Assembly: GCF_003591515.1 (NCBI RefSeq) | Contig: NZ_QZCG01000007.1 | Coordinates: forward strand, 208,504 to 272,503 | Reading direction: 5' to 3' | Source of the DNA: Paracoccus onubensis | GTDB lineage: Bacteria > Pseudomonadota > Alphaproteobacteria > Rhodobacterales > Rhodobacteraceae | DNA length: 64,000 nt | Part shown: positions 17,219 to 28,071 of the stretch, piece by piece | Position numbering within the stretch: the stretch's first letter is position 1 | Layout of the letters: every line of letters begins with the position of its first letter | Notes under the pieces: generated by a model | Seen by the model: the letters and a program-made list of their open reading frames with translations, nothing else | Database searches by the model: none | What the model was told of the DNA's origin: nothing | Made by a program: the position numbers and the translations under genes

Positions 17219-18972
17219 GCCACGCCCCCCCGGCTGCCGCTTTTATGTGCATCCATGATCTGCGCCGAGTTCTGCACCATCTCCCGCAGTACCGTGTCGC
17301 GTGGTCCCAACGCTCTGCGGGTGCCATGTTCCAGGACCAACAGCGTTTCGCATTGGGTGATCGCGGCAGGCCGGTGCGCCATGATCACAACTGATCCGCC
17401 TTGCGCCTTGACCCGCCGGATGGCGAGATTAAGCGCCTCGGAACCCTGATTGTCGAGATTAGAGTTAGGCTCATCCAGCACCAGCAGTACAGGATCGGGA
17501 TAAAGTGCGCGGGCAAGTCCGATCCGCTGGACCTGACCTCCGGACAAGCGCCCGCCGATCTGGCTGACCCGCGTGTCATAGCCTTTCGGCAGATCAAGGA
17601 TCATCTGATGGGCCGCTGCGGCCTGTGCCGCGCTGACGACCCGGTCGGAATCGGGATCTGGCGAGAGACGGGCGATATTCTCGGCAATGGTTCCATCGAA
17701 CAATGTCACTTGCTGGGGCAGATAACCGATCAGATTCCCCAGCACATCCGGTTGATACTGATCCAGCGTCGCGCCGCCCAGCCTGATCGCGCCGCCTGCA
17801 AGTGGCCATGCACCGATCAGGGCGCGCGCCAATGTCGACTTGCCCGCACCGGAAGGGCCGATCACACCCAATGCCTGCCCCGGCTCAAGGCTAAAACTGA
17901 CGCTGCGCAGGGCAGGGGAATCCTGTCCGGGCGGAATGACGCTGACCTGCCGCGCCTCGATCCGTGCAGGCGGCCGGGGCAGCGGGGTCTGTGGTGGCAG
18001 CGGGGGCTGCTTGCTCAGCAGCAGGGACAGCCGTTCGCGCCCATCCTGCGCGGCCTGAAATAACGACCAGCCGCCGATCAGTTGTTCAACCGGGGCTAGC
18101 GCACGGCCCATCATGATCGACGAGGCGATCATCGCGCCCGGGGTCAGTTCCTGACGCAGGACGAGCCAGGCCCCCGCTGCCAGAATTGCGCTTTGCAGGA
18201 ACAGGCGAAAACTGCGGGAAAAGACCGTGAAGACCGCAGAGAGATCGGCGCCTCTTACAGAATGATCCTGCGCCTCCGTTCGTGCCTTGCGCCATCGGGT
18301 GAAGGTCGCCCCGCGCATGCCAAGTGCCGCAATCACCTCTCCCTCATTGTAATACAGGTCAGCCATGCGCTGTGCCTGATTGGCGGAGATCACCGAATCC
18401 CGCAAAGGCGCCTTGGAGAGAATGCGATTGGCGATCGTGGACATGACCAGCAGCACGCCGCCGATCGTGGCCACCACACCCAGAAGCGGATGAAAGATAT
18501 AGACCGATGCAAGAAATATAGGTGCCCATGGCAGATCGAACAGGGCCAGCATGACCGGAGAACCGACAAAACGCTGCACCGCATCCAGATCGCGCAATCC
18601 GCTCGCCGTCGCCGAAGGATCACCCCCGGCCCTGGCGCCTTCCCGCAGGGCGGCATCGAATACGCGTGGCTCCATCCGGTTCTGAAAGCGTGCCGCGATC
18701 CGAAGCATCACGCGGTTGCGCGCCAGATCGAGTACTCCCATGAACAGGAACAGGAATGCCACCAGAACGAACAACGCCGTCAGAGTTTCGACCGAGCGCG
18801 AGGACAGGACACGGTCATAGACCTGCAGCATGAAAAGCGGTCCGGTCAGCATCAGCAGGTTCACCACCGTCGAGAATAGCCCGACGGAAACCAGCAGCGA
18901 AAACCCCGCAGATCCCGCATGGCGAAGTTCTTTCCTGCCGTTATGCGGGCCGGATCCAACACTCGTTCGCAT
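17215..18972 (-). CDS. Type I secretion ABC transporter, PrtD family
   Basis: Fused membrane and ATP-binding half-transporter that energises export through the adjacent HlyD-type adaptor. From the ATG at 18972 (a GTG lies two codons upstream) it is 585 residues. The N-terminal half has six membrane helices ([19 protein letters not shown] onward); the C-terminal half has Walker [10 protein letters not shown], the signature [16 protein letters not shown] and Walker [13 protein letters not shown]. It lacks the N-terminal C39-peptidase-like domain, as expected for PrtD-type exporters of C-terminal-signal substrates such as RTX proteins. Forms an operon with the downstream adaptor. Confidence 0.9.
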   Translation of the reverse strand: MRTSVGSGPHNGRKELRHAGSAGFSLLVSVGLFSTVVNLLMLTGPLFMLQVYDRVLSSRSVETLTALFVLVAFLFLFMGVLDLARNRVMLRIAARFQNRMEPRVFDAALREGARAGGDPSATASGLRDLDAVQRFVGSPVMLALFDLPWAPIFLASVYIFHPLLGVVATIGGVLLVMSTIANRILSKAPLRDSVISANQAQRMADLYYNEGEVIAALGMRGATFTRWRKARTEAQDHSVRGADLSAVFTVFSRSFRLFLQSAILAAGAWLVLRQELTPGAMIASSIMMGRALAPVEQLIGGWSLFQAAQDGRERLSLLLSKQPPLPPQTPLPRPPARIEARQVSVIPPGQDSPALRSVSFSLEPGQALGVIGPSGAGKSTLARALIGAWPLAGGAIRLGGATLDQYQPDVLGNLIGYLPQQVTLFDGTIAENIARLSPDPDSDRVVSAAQAAAAHQMILDLPKGYDTRVSQIGGRLSGGQVQRIGLARALYPDPVLLVLDEPNSNLDNQGSEALNLAIRRVKAQGGSVVIMAHRPAAITQCETLLVLEHGTRRALGPRDTVLREMVQNSAQIMDAHKSGSRGGVA

Positions 18973-19198
18973 GTTCACTTCACCATCAACCCGCGCGCAA
19001 CTTGCTCATATGCCGCCAAGACCAACCATGCCGTAATCCCGACCGGAAGACGGCAGGAAAGCTTCAGACCATCCTTTACGCCAATCAATAACAGAAGGGT
19101 GAAGAATTTCCCAAGATGATTCAGAGTAGAAGCCGGTTGCCCGGCATTTCAGGCGGAAGCCGAGGGCCCGGCAGAGAAAGTGCCAGCGTTCCGGGGGA

Positions 19199-21916
19199 TC
19201 AGATCGCCCCGTGGCAATGCTTGAATTTATTGCCTGAACCGCAAGGGCAGGGATCATTGCGCGACGGGTCGCCCCATGTCGAAGGATCGTTCTCGTCGAA
19301 GCCCGCAAGCAGTGGTTCCGGCCGGTCTGCGCCATCGCCGGATTGGGTGCCGGCCCCACTCTCCATCGTCAGATGTTCCTGCCGCGCCTTCTGCTGATCT
19401 TCCATCTGGCGCAGCATTTCTTCACGCTCGGTATCGGTCAGGGGGCGAATCTGGGCGAGCTGCTGGGTCACATCGCCGCGCAGACTATCCAGCAGGCTTT
19501 CGAAAAGCTGAAAACCTTCGGTCTTGTATTCCGCCAGAGGATCGCGCTGGGCATAGCCCCGGAAACCCACGACCGAGCGCAGATGTTCCAGTGTCAGCAA
19601 GTGGTCGCGCCATTTCTGATCGATCATCTGCAACAAGACCTGCTTTTCGATCTTCCGCATGTTCTCGACGCCGAATGCTTCCGTCTTTTCGGTCATGTAA
19701 CGGTCGGTTTCCTCGATGATCCGCTCTTGCATGACCTCTTGGTCGACGCCTTCCTCTTCGGCCCATTCGCCGATCGGCAGATCCATGTTCAGCCGCTCGC
19801 GGACCGCCGCCGTCAGGCCGTCGACATCCCATTGATCGGCATAGGATTTGGGCGGCATATAGTCGAAGATCAGATCCTCGATGACCTGATGGCGCATATC
19901 GGTGGCGATCTCGCCGACCTCGTCGCTGTCCATGATTTCGCGCCGCTGGCTGAAAATCGCCTTCCGCTGATCGTTCATCACATCGTCGAATTTCAACAAT
20001 TGCTTGCGGATGTCGAAATTGCGCCCCTCGACCTTGGCCTGGGCGCGTTCCAGCGATTTGTTGACCCAGGGGTGAATGATGGCTTCTCCGTCCTTCATGC
20101 CAAGACCGGACAGCACCTTGTCCAGACGCTCGGATCCGAAAATCCGCATCAGGTCATCCTCGAGCGACAGGAAGAACAACGAGCGGCCGGGATCGCCCTG
20201 ACGGCCCGAGCGACCGCGAAGCTGGTTGTCGATACGGCGGCTTTCATGGCGTTCGGTGCCAAGCACGAACAGCCCGCCGGCTTCCAGCACCTTCCGCTTG
20301 TCGGATTCGTGATCGGCCTCGATCTTCTCGCGCAGGGCATCGGGATCCGCTTCAGGATCGGCGCGCAGCGCATCCAGGACCTTCATCTCGACATTGCCGC
20401 CAAGCTGGATGTCGGTGCCGCGGCCAGCCATGTTGGTGGCGATCGTCACGGTTCCCGGCTTGCCCGCATCGGCGACAATCTGCGCTTCGGCCTCGTGTTG
20501 ACGGGCGTTCAACACATTGTGAGGAATACCGTCTTTTTTCAGCAATTCGGAAAGCATCTCGGATTTCTCGATGCTGGTGGTCCCGACAAGCATCGGCTGA
20601 CCCTTGGTATGGGCCTCCTTGATGGCCTCGATCACGGCGGCGTATTTCTCGGCCGCTGTACGATACACCCGGTCATGCTCATCCACGCGGGCGATGGGGC
20701 GGTTGGTCGGAACCTCCACCACACCCAGTTTGTAGATTTCGGCAAATTCATCCGCCTCGGTCGAGGCGGTCCCGGTCATGCCGGCCAGTTTTTCGTAAAG
20801 ACGGAAATAGTTCTGGAAGGTCACGCTGGCCAGAGTGACGTTCTCTGGCTGGATATCCACACCCTCCTTGGCCTCGATCGCCTGATGCAGCCCGTCCGAC
20901 AAGCGGCGGCCCTTCATCATCCGGCCGGTGAATTCATCGATCAGTACCACCTCGCCGTCGCGGATCATGTAATGCTGATCCTTCATGAACAGCCTGTGTG
21001 CCCGCAGGGCCTGACTGGCGTGATGCACGATGGTGGTCGATTCAGGATCATACAGGGTCTGACCTTCAGGCAAGACACCATCCGCCTGCAGTTTCTGTTC
21101 CAGAAACTCGTTGCCTTCCTCGGTAAAGGTGGCATTGCGGGTCTTTTCATCCAGCTTGAAATGTTCTTCGGTCAACTGGGGAATATAGCTGTTCAGAACT
21201 TTGTAAAGCTCGGATCGGTCCTGCGACGGGCCGGAAATGATCAGCGGCGTTCGCGCTTCGTCGATCAGGATCGAGTCGACCTCGTCCACGATGGCAAAAT
21301 AATGCCCGCGCTGAAGCATTTCCTCGACGCTGCCCTTCATATTGTCGCGCAGATAGTCGAAGCCCAGTTCGTTATTCGTGGCATAGGTGACATCGGAGGC
21401 ATAAGAGACGCGCTTCTCGGCCTCTTGCTGGAAAGGATAGACGACGCCGCAGGTCATGCCCAACTGGCGATAAACCTTGCCCATCCATTCGGCGTCGCGC
21501 TTGGCCAGATAGTCGTTGACCGTGACGATATGCACACCCCGGCCGGTAAGCGCGTTCAGATAGGCGGGAAAGGTGGCGACCAGCGTCTTGCCCTCGCCTG
21601 TCTTCATTTCCGAGATATTGCCCTGATGCAGGAAAATCCCGCCCATCAGCTGCGTATCGAACGCCCGCAGACCAAGTGCCCGGCGTGCGCCTTCTCGACA
21701 GTTTGCGAAGGCTTCCGGGAGGATTGCGTCAAGGCTTTCCCCGTTTCGAACCCGTTCCTGGAATTCATGGGTCTTCTCGACCAGTCCCTCGTCGGAGAGC
21801 GCCTTGTACCCTTCTTCCAGAGCATTGATCTGCGCGACCAGACTGCGGGTCGATTTCACCTTGCGGTCATTCGGCGTGCCAAAGACCTTTTTCGCCAGAG
21901 TTCCGATGCCGAGCAT
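19199..21916 (-). CDS. secA: Preprotein translocase ATPase SecA
   Basis: Motor that drives unfolded preproteins through SecYEG. The 905-residue protein is of normal length and complete: Q motif and GEGKT Walker A (107-111), the DEVD box in [15 protein letters not shown], the preprotein cross-linking domain, the second nucleotide-binding fold with [13 protein letters not shown] and [18 protein letters not shown], and a C-terminal zinc-binding SEC-C tail [17 protein letters not shown] that binds SecB and phospholipids. It is a single gene, divergent from ppiC with about 200 bases between the start codons. Pairing with an exported peptidyl-prolyl isomerase is common in this order. Confidence 0.97.
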   Translation of the reverse strand: MLGIGTLAKKVFGTPNDRKVKSTRSLVAQINALEEGYKALSDEGLVEKTHEFQERVRNGESLDAILPEAFANCREGARRALGLRAFDTQLMGGIFLHQGNISEMKTGEGKTLVATFPAYLNALTGRGVHIVTVNDYLAKRDAEWMGKVYRQLGMTCGVVYPFQQEAEKRVSYASDVTYATNNELGFDYLRDNMKGSVEEMLQRGHYFAIVDEVDSILIDEARTPLIISGPSQDRSELYKVLNSYIPQLTEEHFKLDEKTRNATFTEEGNEFLEQKLQADGVLPEGQTLYDPESTTIVHHASQALRAHRLFMKDQHYMIRDGEVVLIDEFTGRMMKGRRLSDGLHQAIEAKEGVDIQPENVTLASVTFQNYFRLYEKLAGMTGTASTEADEFAEIYKLGVVEVPTNRPIARVDEHDRVYRTAAEKYAAVIEAIKEAHTKGQPMLVGTTSIEKSEMLSELLKKDGIPHNVLNARQHEAEAQIVADAGKPGTVTIATNMAGRGTDIQLGGNVEMKVLDALRADPEADPDALREKIEADHESDKRKVLEAGGLFVLGTERHESRRIDNQLRGRSGRQGDPGRSLFFLSLEDDLMRIFGSERLDKVLSGLGMKDGEAIIHPWVNKSLERAQAKVEGRNFDIRKQLLKFDDVMNDQRKAIFSQRREIMDSDEVGEIATDMRHQVIEDLIFDYMPPKSYADQWDVDGLTAAVRERLNMDLPIGEWAEEEGVDQEVMQERIIEETDRYMTEKTEAFGVENMRKIEKQVLLQMIDQKWRDHLLTLEHLRSVVGFRGYAQRDPLAEYKTEGFQLFESLLDSLRGDVTQQLAQIRPLTDTEREEMLRQMEDQQKARQEHLTMESGAGTQSGDGADRPEPLLAGFDENDPSTWGDPSRNDPCPCGSGNKFKHCHGAI

Positions 21917-22116
21917 GTTACCTTCGCATTCACATTGTTGGGAAAGGCTGTGATAGTAGGGCCACTTGCCCGCACCCGCCGCGTTGTCCTATCAGGGTCT
22001 GGTTGAAGCGCGGCGGCACCTTTCTGAGTTAGGTGGGATGTATGCCTAGCCCGCCGGACTGTCAACGCTGGCCCTTTTCCGCACGGGAGGAGGGCATATT
22101 ATACAAAGGGAGTTCT

Positions 22117-23082
22117 ATGCTTAAACATTCCATTCTGGCCGCTTTCGTGATTGCGGCGCCTGCCGCGCTGCCTGTTGCCGCGCTTGCGCAGGACAACAAT
22201 GCCGAACCCGCACAGAACAGCGAAGCAGAACCCGCACAGAACGAAGCAGCGCCCGCCGAAAGCAGCGAAGCGGAATCGGCGCAGGACAGCGAAACAGCAG
22301 CCACGCAGGATGGCGATGCCGAAACCGTCGTGGCGACCGTGAATGATCAGACGATCACATTGGGCCAGATGATCGTGATGAAGCAATCCGTGCAAGATAA
22401 TCCCCAGATGCAGGATCTGCCGGATCAGGCGATGTGGGACGTTCTGCTGGATGAGCTTATCCGTCAGGCCGCCGTTTCCGCGAGCGGCAAAGAGACGGCC
22501 AGCGTTCGCGCGCAGCTTGAACTGCAACGCCGTAGTGCCTTGGCATCCGAGGCTGTCGAGGGCCTGTCACAAGCAGAACCCACGGATGAGGAATTGCAGG
22601 CGTCCTATGACAAGCTTTTTGCCGACGCCGAACCGCAGACAGAATATTCCGCCGCGCATATCCTTGTTGATTCCGAGGAAAAAGCGCTTGAAGTGAAGAA
22701 AAAGCTGGATGACGGCGGCGAATTCGGCGAACTGGCCGAGGAATATTCGACCGGCCCCAGCGGCCCGAACCAGGGCGATCTGGGCTGGTTCACCGCCGAT
22801 CAGATGGTTCCGGCCTTCTCTGAAGCCGTCGCCGCCATGGAAGCGGGCCAGATTTCGGATCCGATCAAGACCGATTTCGGCTGGCACGTCATCAAGCTGA
22901 ACGACACGCGCGTGAAAGAAGCGCCGAAACTCGAAGAGGTGCGCGATCAGCTTGTGCAACTTGTCCAGCGCGAGAAGATCGAAGGCGAGATCGAGCGGCT
23001 GACGAGTGAAGCCGATATCGAAAAGACTGAAGGCATCGATCCGACCCTGATCAACAAGGTCGAATTGCTGGAGGCCGAATAA
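22117..23082 (+). CDS. Parvulin-type peptidyl-prolyl isomerase (PpiC/SurA-like), exported
   Basis: A 321-residue periplasmic foldase. The ATG at 22117 follows an AAAGGGAG box and gives a clear signal peptide ending in AALAQ; the longer frame start at 22033 has no such features. After the signal comes a low-complexity linker of about 45 residues built from repeats of the type EPAQN / ESAQD, then a SurA-like N-terminal helical region and the parvulin domain: YSAAHILVDSEEKAL, EYSTGPSGPNQGDLGWF, MVPAFSEAV and FGWHVIKLND. It starts the ppiC-argJ-mutT run and is divergent from secA. Confidence 0.92.
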   Translation: MLKHSILAAFVIAAPAALPVAALAQDNNAEPAQNSEAEPAQNEAAPAESSEAESAQDSETAATQDGDAETVVATVNDQTITLGQMIVMKQSVQDNPQMQDLPDQAMWDVLLDELIRQAAVSASGKETASVRAQLELQRRSALASEAVEGLSQAEPTDEELQASYDKLFADAEPQTEYSAAHILVDSEEKALEVKKKLDDGGEFGELAEEYSTGPSGPNQGDLGWFTADQMVPAFSEAVAAMEAGQISDPIKTDFGWHVIKLNDTRVKEAPKLEEVRDQLVQLVQREKIEGEIERLTSEADIEKTEGIDPTLINKVELLEAE

Positions 23083-23084
23083 TC

Positions 23085-24338
23085 ATGGGTAAGGCCGGGA
23101 TTACCGTATCGCCTCTGGCGCCTGCGTCTTTCCCTGATCTGCCCCGGATCGCTGGTGTGGAATTCGCCTCTGCTGCGGCAGGGGTGAAATATCAGGGTCG
23201 CACCGATCTGACCCTGATCCGCATCGCCAAGGGGGCGCAGATCGCCGGAGTGTTTACTCGCTCGGCCACCCGCGCGGCCTGTGTGCTGGACAATCAGGCC
23301 AAGCTGGCCGGGGGCGGCGACGCCCCCGACGGCGCGGCGATCATCGTGAATTCCGGCAATGCCAATGCCTTTACGGGCGCGCGCGGGCAGGAATCCGTTG
23401 ATGCGGTGACCGGCGCGGTCGCCCTGGCGCTGGGCCTTCCCGCGACCAATGTCTATTCTTCCTCGACCGGGGTAATCGGCGAACCGCTGCCACATGAGCG
23501 GATCGTAGACTCGATCTCTGATCTGGTTGGCAGACTCGATCCTGCGGGTGCCGCCGACGCGGCGCGTGCCATCATGACCACGGACACCTTCCCCAAGGGG
23601 GCATCTGCCGTAATTGCCGCAGAAGGGGGCGAGATACGCATTACCGGTATCGCCAAGGGCTCGGGGATGATCGCGCCCGATATGGCAACGATGCTGGTCT
23701 ATATCTTCACCGATGCGAAAATTTCCGCGCCATTGCTGCAGGATGCTTTGACGGGGGGGCTTGGATCAAGCTTCAACGCGATTACCGTCGACAGCGATAC
23801 ATCCACCTCGGATGCGCTGCTTCTTGCCGCGACCGGCCAAAGCCCGGCGGCGGAAATCCTCTCACTTGACGATCCGGCGGGACGGGCCTTCACCAGGGCG
23901 CTGCATGGAGTCATGCGGGAACTTGCGCATCTTGTCGTGCGTGACGGCGAGGGGGCGACGAAATTCGTCGAGATCCGGGTGACCGGCGCCGCTTCGGATG
24001 AGGATGCGCACAAGGTCGCCTCTGCTATTGCCAATTCGCCGCTGGTCAAGACCGCTATCGCCGGTGAGGACGCGAATTGGGGGCGTATCGTCATGGCGGT
24101 CGGCAAATCCGGTGCGGCTGCGGATCGCGACAGGCTGACAATTCGTTTTGGCGATATGGTGCTTGCCGAGAACGGCTGGCGTGCGCCTGATTATGACGAA
24201 CAGGCAGCCAGTGCCTATATGAAGAACCAGGAACTCCTGATCGCTGTCGATATGGGGATGGGGCAGGGCGCGCAGACCATGTGGACCTGTGATCTGACCC
24301 ATGGCTATATCGATATCAACGCCGATTATCGCTCGTGA
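23085..24338 (+). CDS. argJ: Bifunctional glutamate N-acetyltransferase/N-acetylglutamate synthase
   Basis: Transfers the acetyl group from N-acetylornithine to glutamate, making the arginine pathway cyclic. The 417-residue precursor is cut autocatalytically between Ala201 and Thr202 within KGSGMIAPDMATMLVYIF, leaving Thr202 as the beta-chain nucleophile. Other conserved parts are NSGNANAFTGARG (89-101), SSTGVIGEPL and the C-terminal GEDANWGRI. It starts three bases after the ppiC stop and overlaps the mutT GTG start, so it is in the middle of a tight operon with a foldase and a nucleotide-pool enzyme, a conserved Rhodobacterales arrangement as far as I recall. Confidence 0.96.
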   Translation: MGKAGITVSPLAPASFPDLPRIAGVEFASAAAGVKYQGRTDLTLIRIAKGAQIAGVFTRSATRAACVLDNQAKLAGGGDAPDGAAIIVNSGNANAFTGARGQESVDAVTGAVALALGLPATNVYSSSTGVIGEPLPHERIVDSISDLVGRLDPAGAADAARAIMTTDTFPKGASAVIAAEGGEIRITGIAKGSGMIAPDMATMLVYIFTDAKISAPLLQDALTGGLGSSFNAITVDSDTSTSDALLLAATGQSPAAEILSLDDPAGRAFTRALHGVMRELAHLVVRDGEGATKFVEIRVTGAASDEDAHKVASAIANSPLVKTAIAGEDANWGRIVMAVGKSGAAADRDRLTIRFGDMVLAENGWRAPDYDEQAASAYMKNQELLIAVDMGMGQGAQTMWTCDLTHGYIDINADYRS

Positions 24339-24733
24339 AGACGGTTCTTGTTTCTGCGGTCTCTTTGATCGATCCCGATGGGCGCGTACTTCTTGCGCAG
24401 CGCCCAGAGGGGAAATCCATGGCCGGTCTGTGGGAATTTCCCGGCGGCAAGGTCGAACCGGGGGAAACGCCGGAAGCGGCCCTGATCCGCGAATTGCAGG
24501 AAGAGCTGGGCATCGATACATGGGCATCCTGTCTTGCGCCGCTTTCATTCGCCAGCCACAGCTATGAGGATTTTCATCTTCTGATGCCGCTATTCGCCTG
24601 CCGCAAATGGAAAGGTGTGGTCCACCCGCAGGAAGGGCAGGCATTGAAATGGGTGGGGGCGAAGCAATTGCGCGATTACCCGATGCCACCCGCAGATATC
24701 CCTTTGATCGCGGCTCTACAGATGTGGTTGTAA
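24335..24733 (+). CDS. mutT: 8-oxo-dGTP diphosphatase MutT
   Basis: Nudix hydrolase that sanitises oxidised guanine nucleotides. The 132-residue protein has RVLLAQRPEGKSMAGLWEFP followed by the Nudix box GGKVEPGETPEAALIREL and QEELGI (residues 37-60), with the REL-EE metal ligands intact. The start is a GTG that overlaps the argJ stop (GTGA). The run of genes ends at a strong terminator 60 bases downstream. Confidence 0.93.
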   Translation: MKTVLVSAVSLIDPDGRVLLAQRPEGKSMAGLWEFPGGKVEPGETPEAALIRELQEELGIDTWASCLAPLSFASHSYEDFHLLMPLFACRKWKGVVHPQEGQALKWVGAKQLRDYPMPPADIPLIAALQMWL

Positions 24734-24793
24734 GGGGCGAAATACCGGGCGGAGGCCCCTCTCGGCGGGCGGAACCGGGTGATTTCTGAACGG

Positions 24794-24823
24794 AAAAAGG
24801 GGCCTCTGCAGGCCCCTTTTTTT
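24794..24823. terminator. Bidirectional intrinsic terminator between mutT and infB
   Basis: Stem GGGGCCT (24799-24805) and AGGCCCC (24810-24816) with a CTGC loop, flanked by five A on the left and seven T on the right. It can serve both the plus-strand argJ-mutT transcript and the minus-strand infB operon, whose genes converge here. Confidence 0.92.
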
Positions 24824-24846
24824 AATGTTGTCGTATCAGGACGGCG

Positions 24847-27420
24847 TTACAGGTTGCGTTCGACCTCTTCGCGTTCGAAGATTTCGATGACATCTCCTGT
24901 GCGGATATCATCGTAATTCTCGAAGGCCATGCCGCATTCCTGGCCGGACTGAACCTCTTTCACTTCATCCTTGAAGCGCTTGAGTGTCTTCAGCGTGCCT
25001 TCGTGGATCACAACGCTGTCGCGCAGCAGGCGGACACCCGCGGAACGCCGCGCCACGCCCTCGGTCACAAGACAACCAGCAACCTTGCCGACGCCGGTGA
25101 CCTTGAACACTTCCTTGATTTCGGCATAGCCGATGAAGTTTTCGCGGACTTCGGCGGACAACAGACCCGAGGCGGCGGCTTTGATATCATCGACCAGATC
25201 ATAGATGATCGAGTAATAGCGGATCTCGACACCCTTCTGGTTGGCCGCATTCCGGGCCGGAGCATTTGCGCGGACATTGAAACCGATAACCGGGGTTTGC
25301 GACGCTTCGGCCAGAGTAATATCCGATTCGGTGATCGCGCCGACACCGTAATGGATGACGCGGACACGGACTTCATCATTGCCGATCTTTTCAAGCGCCT
25401 GAACGATGGCTTCGGCAGAGCCCTGCACATCGGCCTTCACCACCACCGGAAGCTCTGCAACGCTCTCATCGGCCTTGGCCTTCGCCATAAGCTGCTCAAG
25501 CGTGGTCGCAGCACCGGCGGCGGCACGTTTGTCTTTGGCCTGCTGACTGCGATAATCCGCAATTTCGCGAGCCTGTGCCTCGGTTTCGACGACGTTCAGA
25601 ACATCGCCGGCCTCGGGCGTGCCGTTAAGGCCCAGGACCTCCACCGGAACCGAAGGTCCGGCTTCCTCCACACGTTCACCCTGATCGTTGATAAGGGCAC
25701 GGACCTTGCCCCATTGCTCGCCAACGACGAAAATATCGCCGCGCCGCAAGGTGCCGTTCTGGATCAGAACCGTCGCGACGGGGCCGCGGCCGACGTCAAG
25801 CTGCGCCTCAATCACCGCACCCTGAGCAGCGCGCGCGGGATTGGCCTTCAGTTCAAGAATTTCCGCCTGCAGCGCAATGGCTTCCAGCAATTCATCCAGA
25901 CCCTGACCGGTCGCCGCGGAAACCTCGACATCCTGCACGTCACCAGAGAGTTTCTCGACGATCACCTCCTGATGTAGCAATGAAGTACGCACCTTGTCGG
26001 GATCGGCCTCGGGCTTGTCGATCTTGTTGATGGCAACGATCATCGGCACCTTGGCGGCCTTGGCATGATTGATCGCCTCGATGGTCTGCGGCATCACCGC
26101 ATCATCGGCGGCAACCACCAGAACGACGATATCCGTCACATTGGCACCACGTGCCCGCATCGAGGTGAACGCGGCGTGACCGGGCGTGTCGAGGAAGGTC
26201 AGCACGCTGCCCGAATCGGTCTTCACCTGATAGGCGCCGATATGCTGGGTGATTCCGCCAGCTTCGGCCGAGACGACATTGGCCTTGCGGATCGCGTCCA
26301 GAAGCGAGGTCTTGCCGTGATCGACATGGCCCATGATGGTAATGACCGGCGGACGCGACTGCCGATCCTCGGGCTTGTCTTCGACCGTATCAATAACCTG
26401 TTCAACATCCGAGTCGCTGACACGCACTGTCCTGTGGCCGAATTCCTCGATCACAAGTTCTGCGGTATCGGCGTCGATGGATTGGTTGATCGACACCATC
26501 ATGCCCATATTCATCAGCGATTTGATGACATCGGCGGCACGCTCGGCCATCCGATTCGCCAGTTCCTGAACGACGATGGTTTCGGGAAGCTGCACTTCAC
26601 GCGCGACCTTTTCGGCCCGCTGTTGCTGCCCCATCGCCTTCTGACGCGCCCGTTCCTGCTTGCGCTTCATGGCGGCAAGACTGCGCTGGCGCCCGCCTTC
26701 GCCCTCAAGCGCCTGAGAAAGCGACAGCTTGCCCGAGCGACGATTGTCGTCGCGTCCGGTCTTGCTGCGTACATCGCGATCATTGCCCCGGTCGGGACGA
26801 TCGCGATCGCCCTTGCGCGGACCCGCGGCAGAGACACCCTTGGTTTCAGCACGGGACGCTGCGGCTTCGATGGCAGCCTGATCCTGAGGAGGCGCAGGCG
26901 GTGCAACCGCTGCCGGTTTCGCCTTCGGTGCCGGCGTTTCTTTTTTCGGCTCGGCCTTGCGCTTGGCCAGTTCTTCCGCTTCGCGGGCGGCACGCGCTTC
27001 TTCTTCGGCCTTGACCTTCAAGGCTTCTTCGCGTTCACGCTCCTGGCGCGCTTTCTCTTCGATCTCGGCCCGGCGGCGCTCACGCTCTTCCTCGCGGGCC
27101 TTTTCATCGGCTTCGCGGGCGGCTGTCTCGTCTGCCTCGCGGGCTCTGGCGGCAGCCAGAGCCTTCAGGCGGCGCTCCATTTCGGCATCCGAAATTCCTG
27201 CCGGTCGTTTGGAGGAGGTACCCCCGGACTTGCCGCCTCCGGCTTTACCCTTGTCGCCGGGACCGGATTGCGTGGCACCCGGCTTGGGCACCATGACGCG
27301 CTTGCGCTTGGTTTCCACGACCACATTCTTGGTGCGGCCATGGCTGAAACTTTGTTTGACCTGTCCCGGACGACTGCCGCCGCCAAGGCCAAGTGTCTTT
27401 TTACCGTCGTTATCGCTCAT
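24847..27420 (-). CDS. infB: Translation initiation factor IF-2
   Basis: GTPase that brings initiator tRNA to the 30S subunit. From [13 protein letters not shown] it is 857 residues; the frame has an ATG four codons earlier. The N-terminal half is a long charged region (Lys/Arg/Glu/Ala repeats, residues about 90-260), with the IF2 assembly segment after it. The GTPase domain begins with GHVDHGKTS at about residue 363 and includes DTPGHAAF and NKIDKPEAD; the C-terminal barrels end in [17 protein letters not shown]. Last gene of the rimP-nusA-ylxR-infB operon; its start is nine bases from the ylxR stop. Loss of function is not suggested anywhere. Confidence 0.97.
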   Translation of the reverse strand: MSDNDGKKTLGLGGGSRPGQVKQSFSHGRTKNVVVETKRKRVMVPKPGATQSGPGDKGKAGGGKSGGTSSKRPAGISDAEMERRLKALAAARAREADETAAREADEKAREEERERRRAEIEEKARQEREREEALKVKAEEEARAAREAEELAKRKAEPKKETPAPKAKPAAVAPPAPPQDQAAIEAAASRAETKGVSAAGPRKGDRDRPDRGNDRDVRSKTGRDDNRRSGKLSLSQALEGEGGRQRSLAAMKRKQERARQKAMGQQQRAEKVAREVQLPETIVVQELANRMAERAADVIKSLMNMGMMVSINQSIDADTAELVIEEFGHRTVRVSDSDVEQVIDTVEDKPEDRQSRPPVITIMGHVDHGKTSLLDAIRKANVVSAEAGGITQHIGAYQVKTDSGSVLTFLDTPGHAAFTSMRARGANVTDIVVLVVAADDAVMPQTIEAINHAKAAKVPMIVAINKIDKPEADPDKVRTSLLHQEVIVEKLSGDVQDVEVSAATGQGLDELLEAIALQAEILELKANPARAAQGAVIEAQLDVGRGPVATVLIQNGTLRRGDIFVVGEQWGKVRALINDQGERVEEAGPSVPVEVLGLNGTPEAGDVLNVVETEAQAREIADYRSQQAKDKRAAAGAATTLEQLMAKAKADESVAELPVVVKADVQGSAEAIVQALEKIGNDEVRVRVIHYGVGAITESDITLAEASQTPVIGFNVRANAPARNAANQKGVEIRYYSIIYDLVDDIKAAASGLLSAEVRENFIGYAEIKEVFKVTGVGKVAGCLVTEGVARRSAGVRLLRDSVVIHEGTLKTLKRFKDEVKEVQSGQECGMAFENYDDIRTGDVIEIFEREEVERNL

Positions 27421-27428
27421 CTGCGTCT

Positions 27429-28049
27429 TCATTCCTTCCCGGCCGCCGTATTGCCGCCGTCATGCCCGCGCAGACCCGTTAGTCTGCCGGCTTCCAAGAT
27501 CACCTTGTCCGTCAGGCCACCCGCCGCAAGCGCGCCGTGTATGACATGATCGCGCCCGAAGGACAAACCCAATTCTGATGCGGTCAGGCAACCGAACCAT
27601 CGACCGCCTGTCGGTGTCCACAGCTTGCCCTTTCCGCGTTCTGAGCCATCGCTGGCCTGCAGAAGAACCTTTGCCCTGCCATCCGCCAGCCAACCCTTTA
27701 CCTTTTCAAACCCCGCTACCGCATTGCCGGACTTGCGGGCAAGCGAAACCAGCTCGACCACACGCCGCGCAAGGGCGGTTTCAACCAACCCGGCCAGATC
27801 CTCGGGGGCTTTCACCTGCGCCCTGGCGGCGCGGGAGAACAATCCCTTCGTTGCGGCCTTTTCAAGCGCCGCGCGATCGGCTGCAACCCAGATACCGCGA
27901 CCCGGCAATTTTTCCGCCAGATCCGGCACAATAATGTTGTCCGGCCCCACGACGAAGCGGATCAGCCCGGGCTTGGGCTGTACCTCGCCGGTGACGATGC
28001 AACGCCGCTCGGGCTGCTCGCGCGATTTATCCCGCCCGCCTCGGCTCAC
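27429..28049 (-). CDS. ylxR: YlxR-family RNA-binding protein
   Basis: Small basic nucleic-acid-binding protein always found between nusA and infB; Bacillus YlxR (RnpM) acts on RNase P, and a clostridial homologue affects transcription. The GTG at 28049 ([17 protein letters not shown]) lies 22 bases after the nusA stop with a GGCAAGG box before it; the longer frame from 28154 would lie inside nusA. It is 206 residues: the YlxR domain with [18 protein letters not shown] and [13 protein letters not shown], then an L7Ae-like segment [17 protein letters not shown]. The C-terminal L7Ae-like half is typical of alphaproteobacterial members (DUF448 plus L7Ae-like). Confidence 0.88.
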   Translation of the reverse strand: MSRGGRDKSREQPERRCIVTGEVQPKPGLIRFVVGPDNIIVPDLAEKLPGRGIWVAADRAALEKAATKGLFSRAARAQVKAPEDLAGLVETALARRVVELVSLARKSGNAVAGFEKVKGWLADGRAKVLLQASDGSERGKGKLWTPTGGRWFGCLTASELGLSFGRDHVIHGALAAGGLTDKVILEAGRLTGLRGHDGGNTAAGKE

Positions 28050-28071
28050 GGCCTTGCCAGATCCGGGGCGG

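Noticed and set aside
19343..22006. 887-codon open frame antisense to secA
   Set aside because: A shadow of the secA frame in GC-rich DNA; no domain, no start signal. Similar long shadows opposite infB and nusA were discarded for the same reason.
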